Shown one piece after another: positions 8,866 to 16,998 of a stretch of DNA of 64,000 nucleotides (positions are counted from its first letter, which is position 1; each line of letters starts with the position of its first letter). This DNA comes from Marinifilaceae bacterium (GTDB lineage: Bacteria > Bacteroidota > Bacteroidia > Bacteroidales > Marinifilaceae). The position numbers and the translations under genes are program-made. The stretch spans positions 106,745 through 170,744 of the forward strand of contig JAFGYE010000107.1 in NCBI GenBank assembly GCA_016936255.1, in the 5' to 3' direction. The notes beneath the pieces were generated by a model, which saw nothing but the letters and a program-made list of their open reading frames with translations, searched no databases and was not told where the DNA came from.

Positions 8866-10200
8866 TTATTGCAAAATGGGTTTTAGGTTGAATCGTATTT
8901 TGTCAATTACAGAACCTGAAACATTGCCATTCGGATTTATCTCCTGCAAGGTAACAAATGTTAGTTCGTTGCTAAGGTTTTGGTTGTACGGAATTTCGAT
9001 TTTAATGTAATTTTTAGTGAATCCATACATCTTACCATGATCATTAAAGGATTCGAACAAGACTTCTTCTGTTTTGCCTAAATTTTCCTGATAAAATGCA
9101 TTTAATTTTTTTTCAGAAAGGTTTTGCAGCATTTTAGCTCTTCTTTTTCTTTCAGGAATAGGAACAACCTCTTTAATTTCGAGAGCTTTAGTGCCTTGTC
9201 TTTCAGAGTAAGGGAATACGTGTAGTTGGCTGATGGCTAATTGCTTAATGAATAAATAGGCATCTTCGAAATCTTGATCACTTTCGCCACGACTTCCGGC
9301 AATTACATCAACACCAATAAAGGCATCAGGAAGTAAAGATTTAATTTTTTCAATACGCTGGGCAAATAATTCTCTATCGTATCTTCTCTTCATAAGTTTT
9401 AAAACTTTGTTGGAACCAGCTTGAAGAGGAAGGTGAAAATGATTAACAAACTTTTCAGATTGAGCAACAAATTCAATGATCTCGTTGCTTAGAAGGTTGG
9501 GTTCAATGGATGAGATCCGAAAACGGCTAATTCCTTTCACTTTTTCAAGCTCTTTAATTAAATCCAGAAATGTTTCGTTTGTACTTTTCCCAAAATCACC
9601 AATATTTACTCCTGTTAAGATAATTTCTTTAGCACCTTGCCTGGCAACTTCTTCTGCTTGTTTTACCGTTTCTTTAATGCTCACGTTACGACTATTGCCT
9701 CTGGCAAATGGGATGGTACAATAGGTGCAGTAATAGTTGCACCCATCCTGAATTTTAAGAAAGCAACGGGTTCGATCTCCCATTGAATAGGATGAATGAA
9801 AATCTTTAACCGACTCTACTTCGCATGGGTGCAATTCTCCGGTGCCTTTTTTCTCAAGATGATCGATGTATTTGTGGATATTGAATTTCTCATTAGCACC
9901 TAAAACGAGATCAACTCCTGGAATCGCGATAATTTCATCAGGTTTAAGTTGAGCGTAGCATCCAATTACGGCAATAAATGCATTGGCATTGGTCTTAATT
10001 ACTTTTTTAATGGCTTGTCTGCATTTTTTGTCAGCCTGATCTGTAACAGAACAAGTATTAATAATATAAATATCAGCTTTCTCCGTATGCTTGATTGTTT
10101 CGAAGCCCATTTCTTTGAATGAACGGCCAATTGTGGAGGTTTCCGAAAAATTAAGTTTGCATCCTAATGTGTAGAATGCTACTTTTTTACCTTGTAACAT
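8866..10200 (-). CDS. mtaB: tRNA ms2t6A37 methylthiotransferase MtaB (radical SAM)
   Basis: 444 residues. The N-terminal UPF0004 domain begins VAFYTLGCKLNFSETST, the MtaB-type TLGCK start that separates it from MiaB and RimO, and has further cysteines in NTCSVTDQADKKCR and VIGCYAQ. The radical SAM domain carries the CxxxCxxC cluster motif CNYYCTYCTIPFARG near residue 150. A TRAM-like C-terminal region ends the protein. The enzyme adds a methylthio group to t6A at position 37 of ANN-decoding tRNAs. It is the first gene of the leftward operon; a dyad lies just upstream. Confidence 0.9.
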   Translation of the reverse strand: MLQGKKVAFYTLGCKLNFSETSTIGRSFKEMGFETIKHTEKADIYIINTCSVTDQADKKCRQAIKKVIKTNANAFIAVIGCYAQLKPDEIIAIPGVDLVLGANEKFNIHKYIDHLEKKGTGELHPCEVESVKDFHSSYSMGDRTRCFLKIQDGCNYYCTYCTIPFARGNSRNVSIKETVKQAEEVARQGAKEIILTGVNIGDFGKSTNETFLDLIKELEKVKGISRFRISSIEPNLLSNEIIEFVAQSEKFVNHFHLPLQAGSNKVLKLMKRRYDRELFAQRIEKIKSLLPDAFIGVDVIAGSRGESDQDFEDAYLFIKQLAISQLHVFPYSERQGTKALEIKEVVPIPERKRRAKMLQNLSEKKLNAFYQENLGKTEEVLFESFNDHGKMYGFTKNYIKIEIPYNQNLSNELTFVTLQEINPNGNVSGSVIDKIRFNLKPILQ

Positions 10201-10245
10201 AGTTTCTTCCCTTCTTGCTGATATGCAGCTTGAGCTAAAATAAAT

Positions 10246-10276
10246 GAACTATCTCAAATTAAATTCGAAATAGTTC
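10246..10276. promoter_or_regulatory. 31-bp imperfect dyad upstream of mtaB
   Basis: The outer arms GAACTAT and ATAGTTC are perfect inverted repeats, and the interior continues to pair with two G-T positions almost to the centre. It lies about 45-75 bases before the mtaB start. It could be an operator or a leader hairpin. No known regulator consensus is recognised. Confidence 0.35.
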
Positions 10277-10326
10277 AAAATATAGAAATGATTCAAAGTG
10301 CAAATTTAGGAAAAAGAATTACTTTT

Positions 10327-11223
10327 TTAGTCCAACACAAGACTGTTGGAAATATATTCTTTATACAACTGATGTACAATACCATCGGTAACTCCAATTT
10401 TGGGTACGTGTATTTTATCTGCATTCGCCCATTCCATAATACTTAGGAAAATTGTTGAAGCAGGAATGATAACATCAGCCCGGTCAGGATTCATGTCAAA
10501 GTTGATCATTAATTCCTGATAACTATATTGTTTAAGGTCGTAGTAAATGCTTTTAAACTCTTGGTATGTTATGAATTTTTCTTTTTTTGGTGTTGCGAGT
10601 TTAACCAATCTGTTGATGTTGCCACCTGATCCGATAAGTTCAATGTTTTCGCAGTTAGGGCATACATCCAATAAACACTCTTTTATACGAACAAATTCAT
10701 CTTTAGGGACACAATCCCGGAGAATTTTAATGGTTCCCACATTAAATGATGCGGAGAATTTACAAATCCCTTTTGAAAAAAGAGTTAGTTCGGTACTACC
10801 ACCACCAACATCAACATATAAATAATCTTTGCTTGGGTCGAGAGTATCTGCAATTTTATTATCAAAAATAATGCTGGCTTCCTCTTTTCCATTGATAACA
10901 TCAATTTTTATACCTGATTCATTTTCTATTCGTTGAATGATTTCAGAACCGTTAACAGCCTCCCTCATTGCTGATGTTGCACAAGCGCGATAGTTCACAA
11001 CCTCATGAACGTCCATAAGGTTGCGAAATGCTTTCATGCTTTTAATTAATTTCTCGGCTTTATCTGCAGAGATAATCTTATCAATAAAAGTGTCAGTTCC
11101 CAGACGAATTGGAACCCTTACCAGTGATGATTTCTTAAAGTGAGCATTACCGCCTTCTTCAAGCACATTCATAAACAATAACCGGATGGCATTTGATCCG
11201 ATATCTATGGCGGCAAATTTCAT
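10327..11223 (-). CDS. Exopolyphosphatase / Ppx-GppA family phosphatase
   Basis: 298 residues from the ATG at 11223; an in-frame ATG at 11232 would add three residues. The N-terminus KFAAIDIGSNAIRLLFMNV is the ASKHA-fold phosphate-1 motif, followed by NYRACATSAMREA near residue 85, a second nucleotide-binding loop YLYVDVGGGSTELTLFSKG near residue 140, and ELIGSGGNINRLVK near residue 205. The protein is of the short Ppx1/GppA type found in Bacteroidota, lacking the C-terminal HD domain of E. coli Ppx. It probably hydrolyses polyphosphate or pppGpp; the substrate is not decided by sequence. Confidence 0.88.
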   Translation of the reverse strand: MKFAAIDIGSNAIRLLFMNVLEEGGNAHFKKSSLVRVPIRLGTDTFIDKIISADKAEKLIKSMKAFRNLMDVHEVVNYRACATSAMREAVNGSEIIQRIENESGIKIDVINGKEEASIIFDNKIADTLDPSKDYLYVDVGGGSTELTLFSKGICKFSASFNVGTIKILRDCVPKDEFVRIKECLLDVCPNCENIELIGSGGNINRLVKLATPKKEKFITYQEFKSIYYDLKQYSYQELMINFDMNPDRADVIIPASTIFLSIMEWANADKIHVPKIGVTDGIVHQLYKEYISNSLVLD

Positions 11224-11379
11224 TATTTTCATAAAGAGTATATTTAGTTTTTCAGTGAGTGAAAATATGTCATGGTAATAAAAAATTGATTCAATTTAAT
11301 GTAATACCTTTTTACGATCAAATGTACATATTCAGTAATATAATTTAAATGAAATTTCCCAGTAATGCAATAAATAGAT

Positions 11380-12711
11380 TTATAGAAGGTGGCTAGCAAG
11401 TTCTGCCAGGTGACTTCTTTCCCCTTTTACCAGGTTGACATGAGCAAATATATCCTGTCCTTGCATCCTGTCCGAAAGGTATGCTAAGCCATTCGATTTC
11501 TTGTCCAGATAAGGAGAATCTATTTGTTCAATATCTCCTGTGAAAATCATTTTAGTACCTTCGCCTGCACGTGTAATTATTGTTTTAATTTCATGAGGAG
11601 TAAGATTTTGAGCTTCATCAACAATGAAGAATGTATTTGAAAGACTTCTTCCTCTGATGTATGCTAATGGAGTAATCTGTAATCTTTCATCTCTGAGCAG
11701 TTCGTCAATTTTGAGATACTCTTTACTATGGACGTTAAATTTATGCTTAATTACGCTTAGGTTATCGAAAAGAGGTTGCATGTAAGGGCCTATTTTTTCT
11801 TTGGCATCTCCTGGTAAGTAACCAAGGTCTTTATTGGCCAAAGCAACAATTGGTCTGGCAAGAAAAATTTGATCGTACATATCGATTTGCTGAAGTGCTG
11901 TTGCCAAAGCAACTAATGTTTTCCCAGTTCCAGCTCGTCCGGTTAAAGCGACCAAGGATATTTTTGGATCCATGAGGGCATGCATGGAAAAAGTCTGTTC
12001 TGCGTTTCTGGGATAAATTCCGTAGGCATTTGGTTTTTCAACCCGGGATATAATTTTTTCAACTGGATCGAAATGTGCAAGTGCACTTGAGGAATTGTTT
12101 TTTAAAATAAAATATTCATGACCTTTAATCGGTTTTTTAAGTCCAAATTCTTTTTCAGGAATTCCTTCGTTTGATTTATATAGAAAAGTAATCTTTTCAT
12201 CATCAAAATCTTCAAGTGTTGTAATTCCCAAGCTAATTACGTCATCAAGATCCTTAACCTGATCGTTTTTATAATCTTCTGCAGGAATACCTAAAGATTT
12301 TGCTTTCATCCTAAGGTTGATGTCCTTGGAAATTAGAATGACCTTTTTTTTGCCGCGGTGATTGTGTAAATACTCTGCTATAGCTAGAATTCTGTGGTCA
12401 GGGATGTTTTCATGAAACGAACTTTTCATTTGCGGAGAAAATTCTTTTCCCGTTTCAACGGATAATTTTCCTAAATTTTTTCCTAGCGGAACACCGGCAG
12501 TAAAGAGCAGGTCTCCTGAGATCCGGTCTAATTCTCTGCTGAATTCACGTGCATGGTAATTAATCTGATCATTCCCTTTTTTAAATTTATCCAGTTCCTC
12601 AAGAACGGTTATGGGAATTACAACGTCATTTTCTTCAAAATTGTAAATAGAATTAAAATCGTGAAGAATAACATTTGTATCAAGAACGAAAACCTTTTTG
12701 AATTTTGCCAT
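11380..12711 (-). CDS. PhoH2-type protein: PIN domain fused to PhoH ATPase
   Basis: 443 residues in two parts. Residues 1-150 are a PIN-like RNase domain with acidic residues in VFVLDTNVILHDF, VLEELDKFK and VILISKDINLRMKA. Residues ~235-443 are the PhoH P-loop ATPase with Walker A LTGRAGTGKTLVALA and Walker B FIVDEAQNLTPHEIK, then the TGDIEQID motif. PhoH2 proteins are linked to sequence-specific RNA unwinding and cleavage (family knowledge). It stands alone, with 150-270-base gaps on both sides, and I see no canonical promoter upstream. Confidence 0.9.
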   Translation of the reverse strand: MAKFKKVFVLDTNVILHDFNSIYNFEENDVVIPITVLEELDKFKKGNDQINYHAREFSRELDRISGDLLFTAGVPLGKNLGKLSVETGKEFSPQMKSSFHENIPDHRILAIAEYLHNHRGKKKVILISKDINLRMKAKSLGIPAEDYKNDQVKDLDDVISLGITTLEDFDDEKITFLYKSNEGIPEKEFGLKKPIKGHEYFILKNNSSSALAHFDPVEKIISRVEKPNAYGIYPRNAEQTFSMHALMDPKISLVALTGRAGTGKTLVALATALQQIDMYDQIFLARPIVALANKDLGYLPGDAKEKIGPYMQPLFDNLSVIKHKFNVHSKEYLKIDELLRDERLQITPLAYIRGRSLSNTFFIVDEAQNLTPHEIKTIITRAGEGTKMIFTGDIEQIDSPYLDKKSNGLAYLSDRMQGQDIFAHVNLVKGERSHLAELASHLL

Positions 12712-12980
12712 AATAAATGGTGTTAGAGGTTAATTTCGACAGGCGTATAGAGCCAGACTTTATTTTATCATAATTTCAAAATGCTATTGCTTAGGTTGTT
12801 AGTTGTTAAAAGCAATTTTCAAACGCTTGATTTTAGAAAATATACATGATGCTTTCAATTAAACAGTAGCATTTAATAGTATTAATTTAGCAATTTTTGT
12901 AGGAAATTCAACCTGTTAACACAAATTTTAAGAAATTTTATTCTTCTTTGTAAAATCATCAAAATTAGTAGAGAATAAAA

Positions 12981-14267
12981 ATGAATTACCAGGAGACTTT
13001 AGATTATATGTTTACTAAACTACCTATGTATCAGCGCACAGGGCAGGCAGCTTATAAAGCCAATTTGGATACAACATTGGCATTGGATGAATATTTTAAT
13101 CATCCTCATAAGAAGTTTAAATCAATTCATGTTGCAGGAACAAATGGAAAAGGATCGGTTTCTCATACTATAGCTTCTGTTTTGCAATCAGCGGGCTATA
13201 AAGTTGGTTTATATACTTCGCCTCATTTAAGAGATTTTAGAGAGAGGATAAAGGTAGATGGTGAACTTGTTTCTGAGAATTATGTAGTTGATTTTATTGG
13301 TAAGCATCAAGATAAATTTGAAGAATTACGTCCTTCCTTTTTTGAGATGACAGTTGCGATGGCTTTTGATTTCTTTGCAGATCAGCAAGTTGATGTTGCT
13401 GTTGTGGAGGTAGGTTTAGGTGGAAGATTGGACTCGACCAATATCATTTCACCTGTACTTTCTGTGATAACTAATATAAGTAAAGATCATACTAATTTGT
13501 TAGGTTCGGAGCTTGCACAAATAGCAGCAGAAAAGGCTGGAATTATAAAGAAAAATGGTTCTGTTATTATTGGTGAGAAACAGGAAGAGGTAATAGATGT
13601 TTTTTTGAGAATTGCTTCAAACAATAAATCTGATCTGAAATTTTCAGAAGACAGGTATAAAAATCAGTCATCTGAATTGATCGATTGTAAAAGACATCTT
13701 GTTTATCAATCTCTTGAAAACAATTCAATAATCAATTTGTCATGTGATTTATTGGGTATTTATCAGATTAAGAATATAAGAACCGCTCTATGTGTGTTTG
13801 ATGAATTGAATAGCAGGGGGTTGAAAATTTCCGAAGCGTCTATTAAACAAGGAGTTTCTGAGGTAGGAAAAAGAACCGGTTTGCTAGGCCGCTGGCAGAC
13901 AATTGGTAATGCTCCCAAAGTAGTGTGTGATACAGGGCATAATGTTGGAGGGATTAAAGAAATAATAGAGCAAATTGAATCAATGGATTACAGAAAACTA
14001 CATGTTGTTTTTGGTGTGGTTGATGATAAAGATCTTACTAATATACTTGAATTAATGCCGAAGAGTGCGAGCTATTATTTTAGTCGTGCGGATATTCCAA
14101 GAGCATTGAATCAAGAAGTTCTTGCTTCGAAGGCAAAAGCTTATGGATTGTTAGGAAATGCCTACTTATCTGTGAAAGAAGCATTAGAGGCGGCAAAGGC
14201 AAATGCCCATGAAAATGATCTTGTTTTTGTGGGAGGAAGTACTTTTGTTGTTGCGGAAGTTGTATAA
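12981..14267 (+). CDS. folC: Bifunctional folylpolyglutamate / dihydrofolate synthase FolC
   Basis: 428 residues. The Mur-ligase-like fold is shown by the P-loop HVAGTNGKGSVSHTIASVL near residue 50, YTSPHLRDFRERIKV, the VEVGLGGRLDSTN block near residue 143, ISKDHTNLLG, and GRWQTIGNAPKVVCDTGHN in the C-terminal domain. The enzyme adds glutamates to folates (and glutamate to dihydropteroate) in the cytoplasm. It is monocistronic as far as can be seen and is followed by tRNA-Val. The 270 bases upstream, between it and phoH, are AT-rich and show no clear promoter. Confidence 0.93.
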   Translation: MNYQETLDYMFTKLPMYQRTGQAAYKANLDTTLALDEYFNHPHKKFKSIHVAGTNGKGSVSHTIASVLQSAGYKVGLYTSPHLRDFRERIKVDGELVSENYVVDFIGKHQDKFEELRPSFFEMTVAMAFDFFADQQVDVAVVEVGLGGRLDSTNIISPVLSVITNISKDHTNLLGSELAQIAAEKAGIIKKNGSVIIGEKQEEVIDVFLRIASNNKSDLKFSEDRYKNQSSELIDCKRHLVYQSLENNSIINLSCDLLGIYQIKNIRTALCVFDELNSRGLKISEASIKQGVSEVGKRTGLLGRWQTIGNAPKVVCDTGHNVGGIKEIIEQIESMDYRKLHVVFGVVDDKDLTNILELMPKSASYYFSRADIPRALNQEVLASKAKAYGLLGNAYLSVKEALEAAKANAHENDLVFVGGSTFVVAEVV

Positions 14268-14284
14268 ACAAAACTAGGGTTTTT

Positions 14285-14315
14285 ATTGCTTGGTAATTTT
14301 TTCTGTTTATATTTG
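14285..14315 (+). promoter_or_regulatory. Bacteroidota-type promoter of tRNA-Val
   Basis: ATTG at 14285-14288 and TATATTTG at 14308-14315 are separated by 19 bases, matching the TTTG-N19-TAnnTTTG consensus except for the first base. The tRNA starts 11 bases after the -7 element. Confidence 0.75.
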
Positions 14316-14325
14316 CAGTCGTTAA

Positions 14326-14400
14326 GGGCGATTAGCTCAGTTGGTTCAGAGCACTTGGTTTACACCCAAGGGGTCATAGGTTCGAATCCTATATCGCCCA
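14326..14400 (+). tRNA. tRNA-Val (anticodon UAC)
   Basis: The acceptor arms GGGCGAT and ATCGCCC pair fully. The D arm has AGCTCAGTTGGTTCAGAGC, the anticodon stem CTTGG/CCAAG encloses the loop TTTACAC, giving anticodon UAC, and the T arm contains GGTTCGAATCC. The discriminator is A14400 and CCA is not encoded (the next bases are CAT), so the 3' end must be added by the CCA-adding enzyme encoded at 42659-44107. Confidence 0.97.
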
Positions 14401-14481
14401 CATTTACAAAGGATTAATGTATTATTCATTGTAGTGTCCCCAGCGCCATTTATTTAAAATTAAATCTGTATAACAAAATAA

Positions 14482-14524
14482 TCATTAAAGAATTTTTTCT
14501 TTAATGAAAACTTGATTATTTTTG
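14482..14524 (+). promoter_or_regulatory. rex promoter with an 11-bp-arm dyad, candidate operator
   Basis: The perfect inverted repeat TCATTAAAGAA / TTCTTTAATGA has a TTTT centre and spans 14482-14507. It is followed by TATTTTTG at 14517-14524, a good -7 element. The dyad therefore covers the position of the -33 box, about 45 bases before the rex start. Autoregulation by Rex or control by another dimeric repressor is inferred; the dyad differs from the TTGTGAA-type Rex site of Firmicutes. Confidence 0.5.
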
Positions 14525-14552
14525 TTCTCATTTAAGGTGTAAGTAAGAAATT

Positions 14553-15206
14553 ATGGTTCAAAGTTCTAAGAAAATTCAGGGGGTTCCTGAGCCGACTATT
14601 AGGCGCATGCCGTCATACTTAGCATTTGCAGAAGGCTTGCTAAGGAAAGGACAGCAGTTTGTTTCATCTACTCAGATCGCAAACTATATGAATATCGACC
14701 CCACACAAGTCACAAAAGATTTATCTTATACCACTATTGTGGGAAAAACAAGAGTTGGTTACGAAGTTAAAGCGTTGGTTGATGTTTTGTCGGAGTTTCT
14801 GGGATTTACGATCATGGATAATGCTTTTCTTGTAGGTGCTGGATCTTTAGGTTCTGCATTATTGCACGATAGCGGATTATTACATTTTGGTTTAAATATC
14901 GTTGCTGCTTTCGATGTTAATTCTTCGACTATTGGGAAAAAAATTAATGATATTGAGGTATTTCACATAGATCAATTTCGTGATTTATCACAAGAAATGA
15001 ATGTGGTAATGGGAATTATTACTGTTCCAGCTGAAAATGCACAAACAGTTGCCGATTTGATGGTAGCTTGGGGTATTAAAGCGATTTGGAATTTTACGCC
15101 GGCAAGAATCAAGGTTCCGGAAGATATTATTGTTCAGAATACAACACTCTATTCTAATCTGGCAATTATTTTTAATAAATTGCATAATGATAGAAAAGAA
15201 TTATAG
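14553..15206 (+). CDS. rex: Redox-sensing transcriptional repressor Rex
   Basis: 217 residues. The N-terminal winged helix starts VPEPTIRRMPSYLAFAEGLL and includes SSTQIANYMNIDPTQVTKDL as the recognition region. The C-terminal Rossmann fold has the NAD(H)-binding loop FLVGAGSLGSALL near residue 93 and ends with the domain-swapped helix rich in I, N and K. Rex dimers release their operators when the NADH/NAD ratio rises, derepressing fermentation and anaerobic respiration genes. This fits the hydrogenase-like gene elsewhere in the window, though direct control is not shown. A large dyad just upstream may be its own operator. Confidence 0.93.
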   Translation: MVQSSKKIQGVPEPTIRRMPSYLAFAEGLLRKGQQFVSSTQIANYMNIDPTQVTKDLSYTTIVGKTRVGYEVKALVDVLSEFLGFTIMDNAFLVGAGSLGSALLHDSGLLHFGLNIVAAFDVNSSTIGKKINDIEVFHIDQFRDLSQEMNVVMGIITVPAENAQTVADLMVAWGIKAIWNFTPARIKVPEDIIVQNTTLYSNLAIIFNKLHNDRKEL

Positions 15207-15228
15207 TAAGATATAAGGTCTGTAAAAA

Positions 15229-15280
15229 AAATAAAAAGAGAGGACTGTTGAAATTTTTCAACAGTCCTCTCTTTTTATTT
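15229..15280. terminator. Bidirectional terminator between rex and the convergent small gene
   Basis: This is a perfect inverted repeat with 25-base arms around a two-base centre; the GC-containing core is GAGAGGACTGTTG / CAACAGTCCTCTC, flanked by A and T runs that give a T tail in both directions. It lies between the convergent rex and the 81-residue gene. Confidence 0.92.
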
Positions 15281-15296
15281 ATTGATGTTTACAATT

Positions 15297-15542
15297 TTAA
15301 TCTTCCAGAATGCTAATGGCGTGGTCTAAAATAGTTGTATCATCTAGTTCAACAATACCTCCATAAGGGCCTTGTTCAACATGGATTCCTGTGCATTGGC
15401 CTTCATCAAAATTGGTTCCACCAAAATAATTTCTAACGGTTTCTACTTCTAATTGTAAATCTTCTGCAATCCTTTGCATACTTCCATCTGGCAAACGATC
15501 TTTAATTTCTCTTAACTCATTGAATGTGATTGTTTTAGTCAT
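15297..15542 (-). CDS. Small conserved HTH-like protein, function unknown
   Basis: 81 residues with no signal peptide. The N-terminal half, residues ~6-40 (FNELREIKDRLPDGSMQRIA and ELQVETVRNYFGG-like continuation), looks like a short helix-turn-helix: a helix, a turn at DGS, then a probable recognition helix. The C-terminal half is acidic and ends DHAISILED. I believe similar short DNA-binding-like proteins occur widely in Bacteroidota, but I cannot name a characterised one. It is convergent with rex and upstream of the histidine kinase gene on the same strand; no operon link is clear. Confidence 0.7.
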   Translation of the reverse strand: MTKTITFNELREIKDRLPDGSMQRIAEDLQLEVETVRNYFGGTNFDEGQCTGIHVEQGPYGGIVELDDTTILDHAISILED

Positions 15543-15639
15543 ACGCTCTTAAGTTTTAATTAAAGGTTAGAAATTGATTTGCTCTTTAAATTTAACGAAA
15601 GTAATTGTTAATTTAAAATTATTGGAGTGTTAAATCATG

Positions 15640-16998
15640 TTAAAAAGTAAGTGTGAAACTGGTTTTTTCGTTCGGAATTGACTGTGCTGTAATGGTTCCT
15701 CCGTGTAATCGCAATATCTGTTTTGACAGACTTAATCCAATACCAGATCCTTTAGGCTTTGTTGTGAAAAATGGAATAAACACTTTGTCAAGTACTTCTT
15801 TTATAATGCCTTGTCCGTTGTCGCTTATTTGAATTGATATTCTGCCTCTTTTGTTCATAAAGGCTTTCATTTCAATTCTTGGATCGGTTGTGTGTTCGAG
15901 TGCGTGAATAGAGTTTTTAATTAAATTGATTAAAACCTGTTCAAGTAGTTGTTCGTCGGCGGAAAGCTCAAGGCTTTCAGGGTTAATGCTAATCTCACAT
16001 TTGATGCCTTTTCTCTTTATTTCCTCTTCCATCAGACGATGAATGTTGTCAAAAAGTTTTTGCACCTGAAAAATTCCAAAATTTGGTTTAGGAATTTTTG
16101 TAAGATTCCGATAAGTATCTACGAAATGTAAAAGCCCGGAGCTTCTTTTGTGGATTGTTTCAAGAGCCAATTTAACTTCGTTCAGCGTCTCCAGATCCTC
16201 ATCCTGAAACTTGTTGGTGTTGTTTTCCCCGAAATCATCAAGAATTGTTGTTAGAGTCGTGGAGAGAGAAGAGATTGGCGTAATTGAATTCATAATCTCA
16301 TGAGTGAGCACCCGGATTAGTTTTTGCCATGATTCAATTTCCTGTTCTTCCAATTCGTATTGGATGTTTTTAATTGATACAAGTATTACCTGTCGATTGT
16401 TGATTTTAAATTCGGTGGCGTAAATTGCAAGCTTTAGGATATCTTCATTGTCAACCACTTTAACAAGTGTGTTTTCTCCATGCTTAAGGCTTAGCAGGCA
16501 ATTTACAAGTTCCTCACTAAAACCACTTAAGTCCTGTATTCTTTTAAGGTTGCTTACCTGAAAAAGTTTCTTAGACGCATTGTTGATCATTTCTACCTTT
16601 CCATCGCGGTGAAATGCAATTAAACTAATTCCAATGTGTTGAATTACAGTTTGCAGATAGAAATAATGCTCTTCTTTCTCAGCTCTTATTTTTTGAAAAT
16701 CAGTAATAACTGCATTGAAAGATTCCTGCAGTTTGTCGAATGAGCTTCCAAGACCTTGTACTTGAAAATTTCGTGTGAAATCAGAATACCGTATGGATTC
16801 CAAAAAATTCTTTAGCAGGCGATTGGTTTTTTCAACGTACTTAATAATTTCATAAATTTGATAGATAATCGCAATAAAAGTAAGGCTTGCTGTGAAGTAA
16901 AGGCTCTTTTTTGCAACTAAGTAAAATAATAAGAATATCGTTGCTGAGAGCACGATGATTCTTATTATAAAATTAATCCGGAAGCTTTTATAAACCAT
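15640..16998 (-). CDS. Sensor histidine kinase, NtrY-like
   Basis: 452 residues. Two hydrophobic segments at residues ~10-50 anchor it in the inner membrane with almost no periplasmic loop. A linker and a PAS-like segment (residues ~115-215) follow. The HisKA region has the phospho-acceptor in RVLTHEIMNSITPI near residue 232. The HATPase domain shows the N box NLIKNSIHALEH, the G1 box ISDNGQGI, and the G2 box GSGIGLSLSKQILRLHGG. Its start overlaps the stop of the upstream response-regulator gene by 11 bases, so the two are translationally coupled. It probably phosphorylates that regulator; the signal is unknown. Confidence 0.9.
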   Translation of the reverse strand: MVYKSFRINFIIRIIVLSATIFLLFYLVAKKSLYFTASLTFIAIIYQIYEIIKYVEKTNRLLKNFLESIRYSDFTRNFQVQGLGSSFDKLQESFNAVITDFQKIRAEKEEHYFYLQTVIQHIGISLIAFHRDGKVEMINNASKKLFQVSNLKRIQDLSGFSEELVNCLLSLKHGENTLVKVVDNEDILKLAIYATEFKINNRQVILVSIKNIQYELEEQEIESWQKLIRVLTHEIMNSITPISSLSTTLTTILDDFGENNTNKFQDEDLETLNEVKLALETIHKRSSGLLHFVDTYRNLTKIPKPNFGIFQVQKLFDNIHRLMEEEIKRKGIKCEISINPESLELSADEQLLEQVLINLIKNSIHALEHTTDPRIEMKAFMNKRGRISIQISDNGQGIIKEVLDKVFIPFFTTKPKGSGIGLSLSKQILRLHGGTITAQSIPNEKTSFTLTF

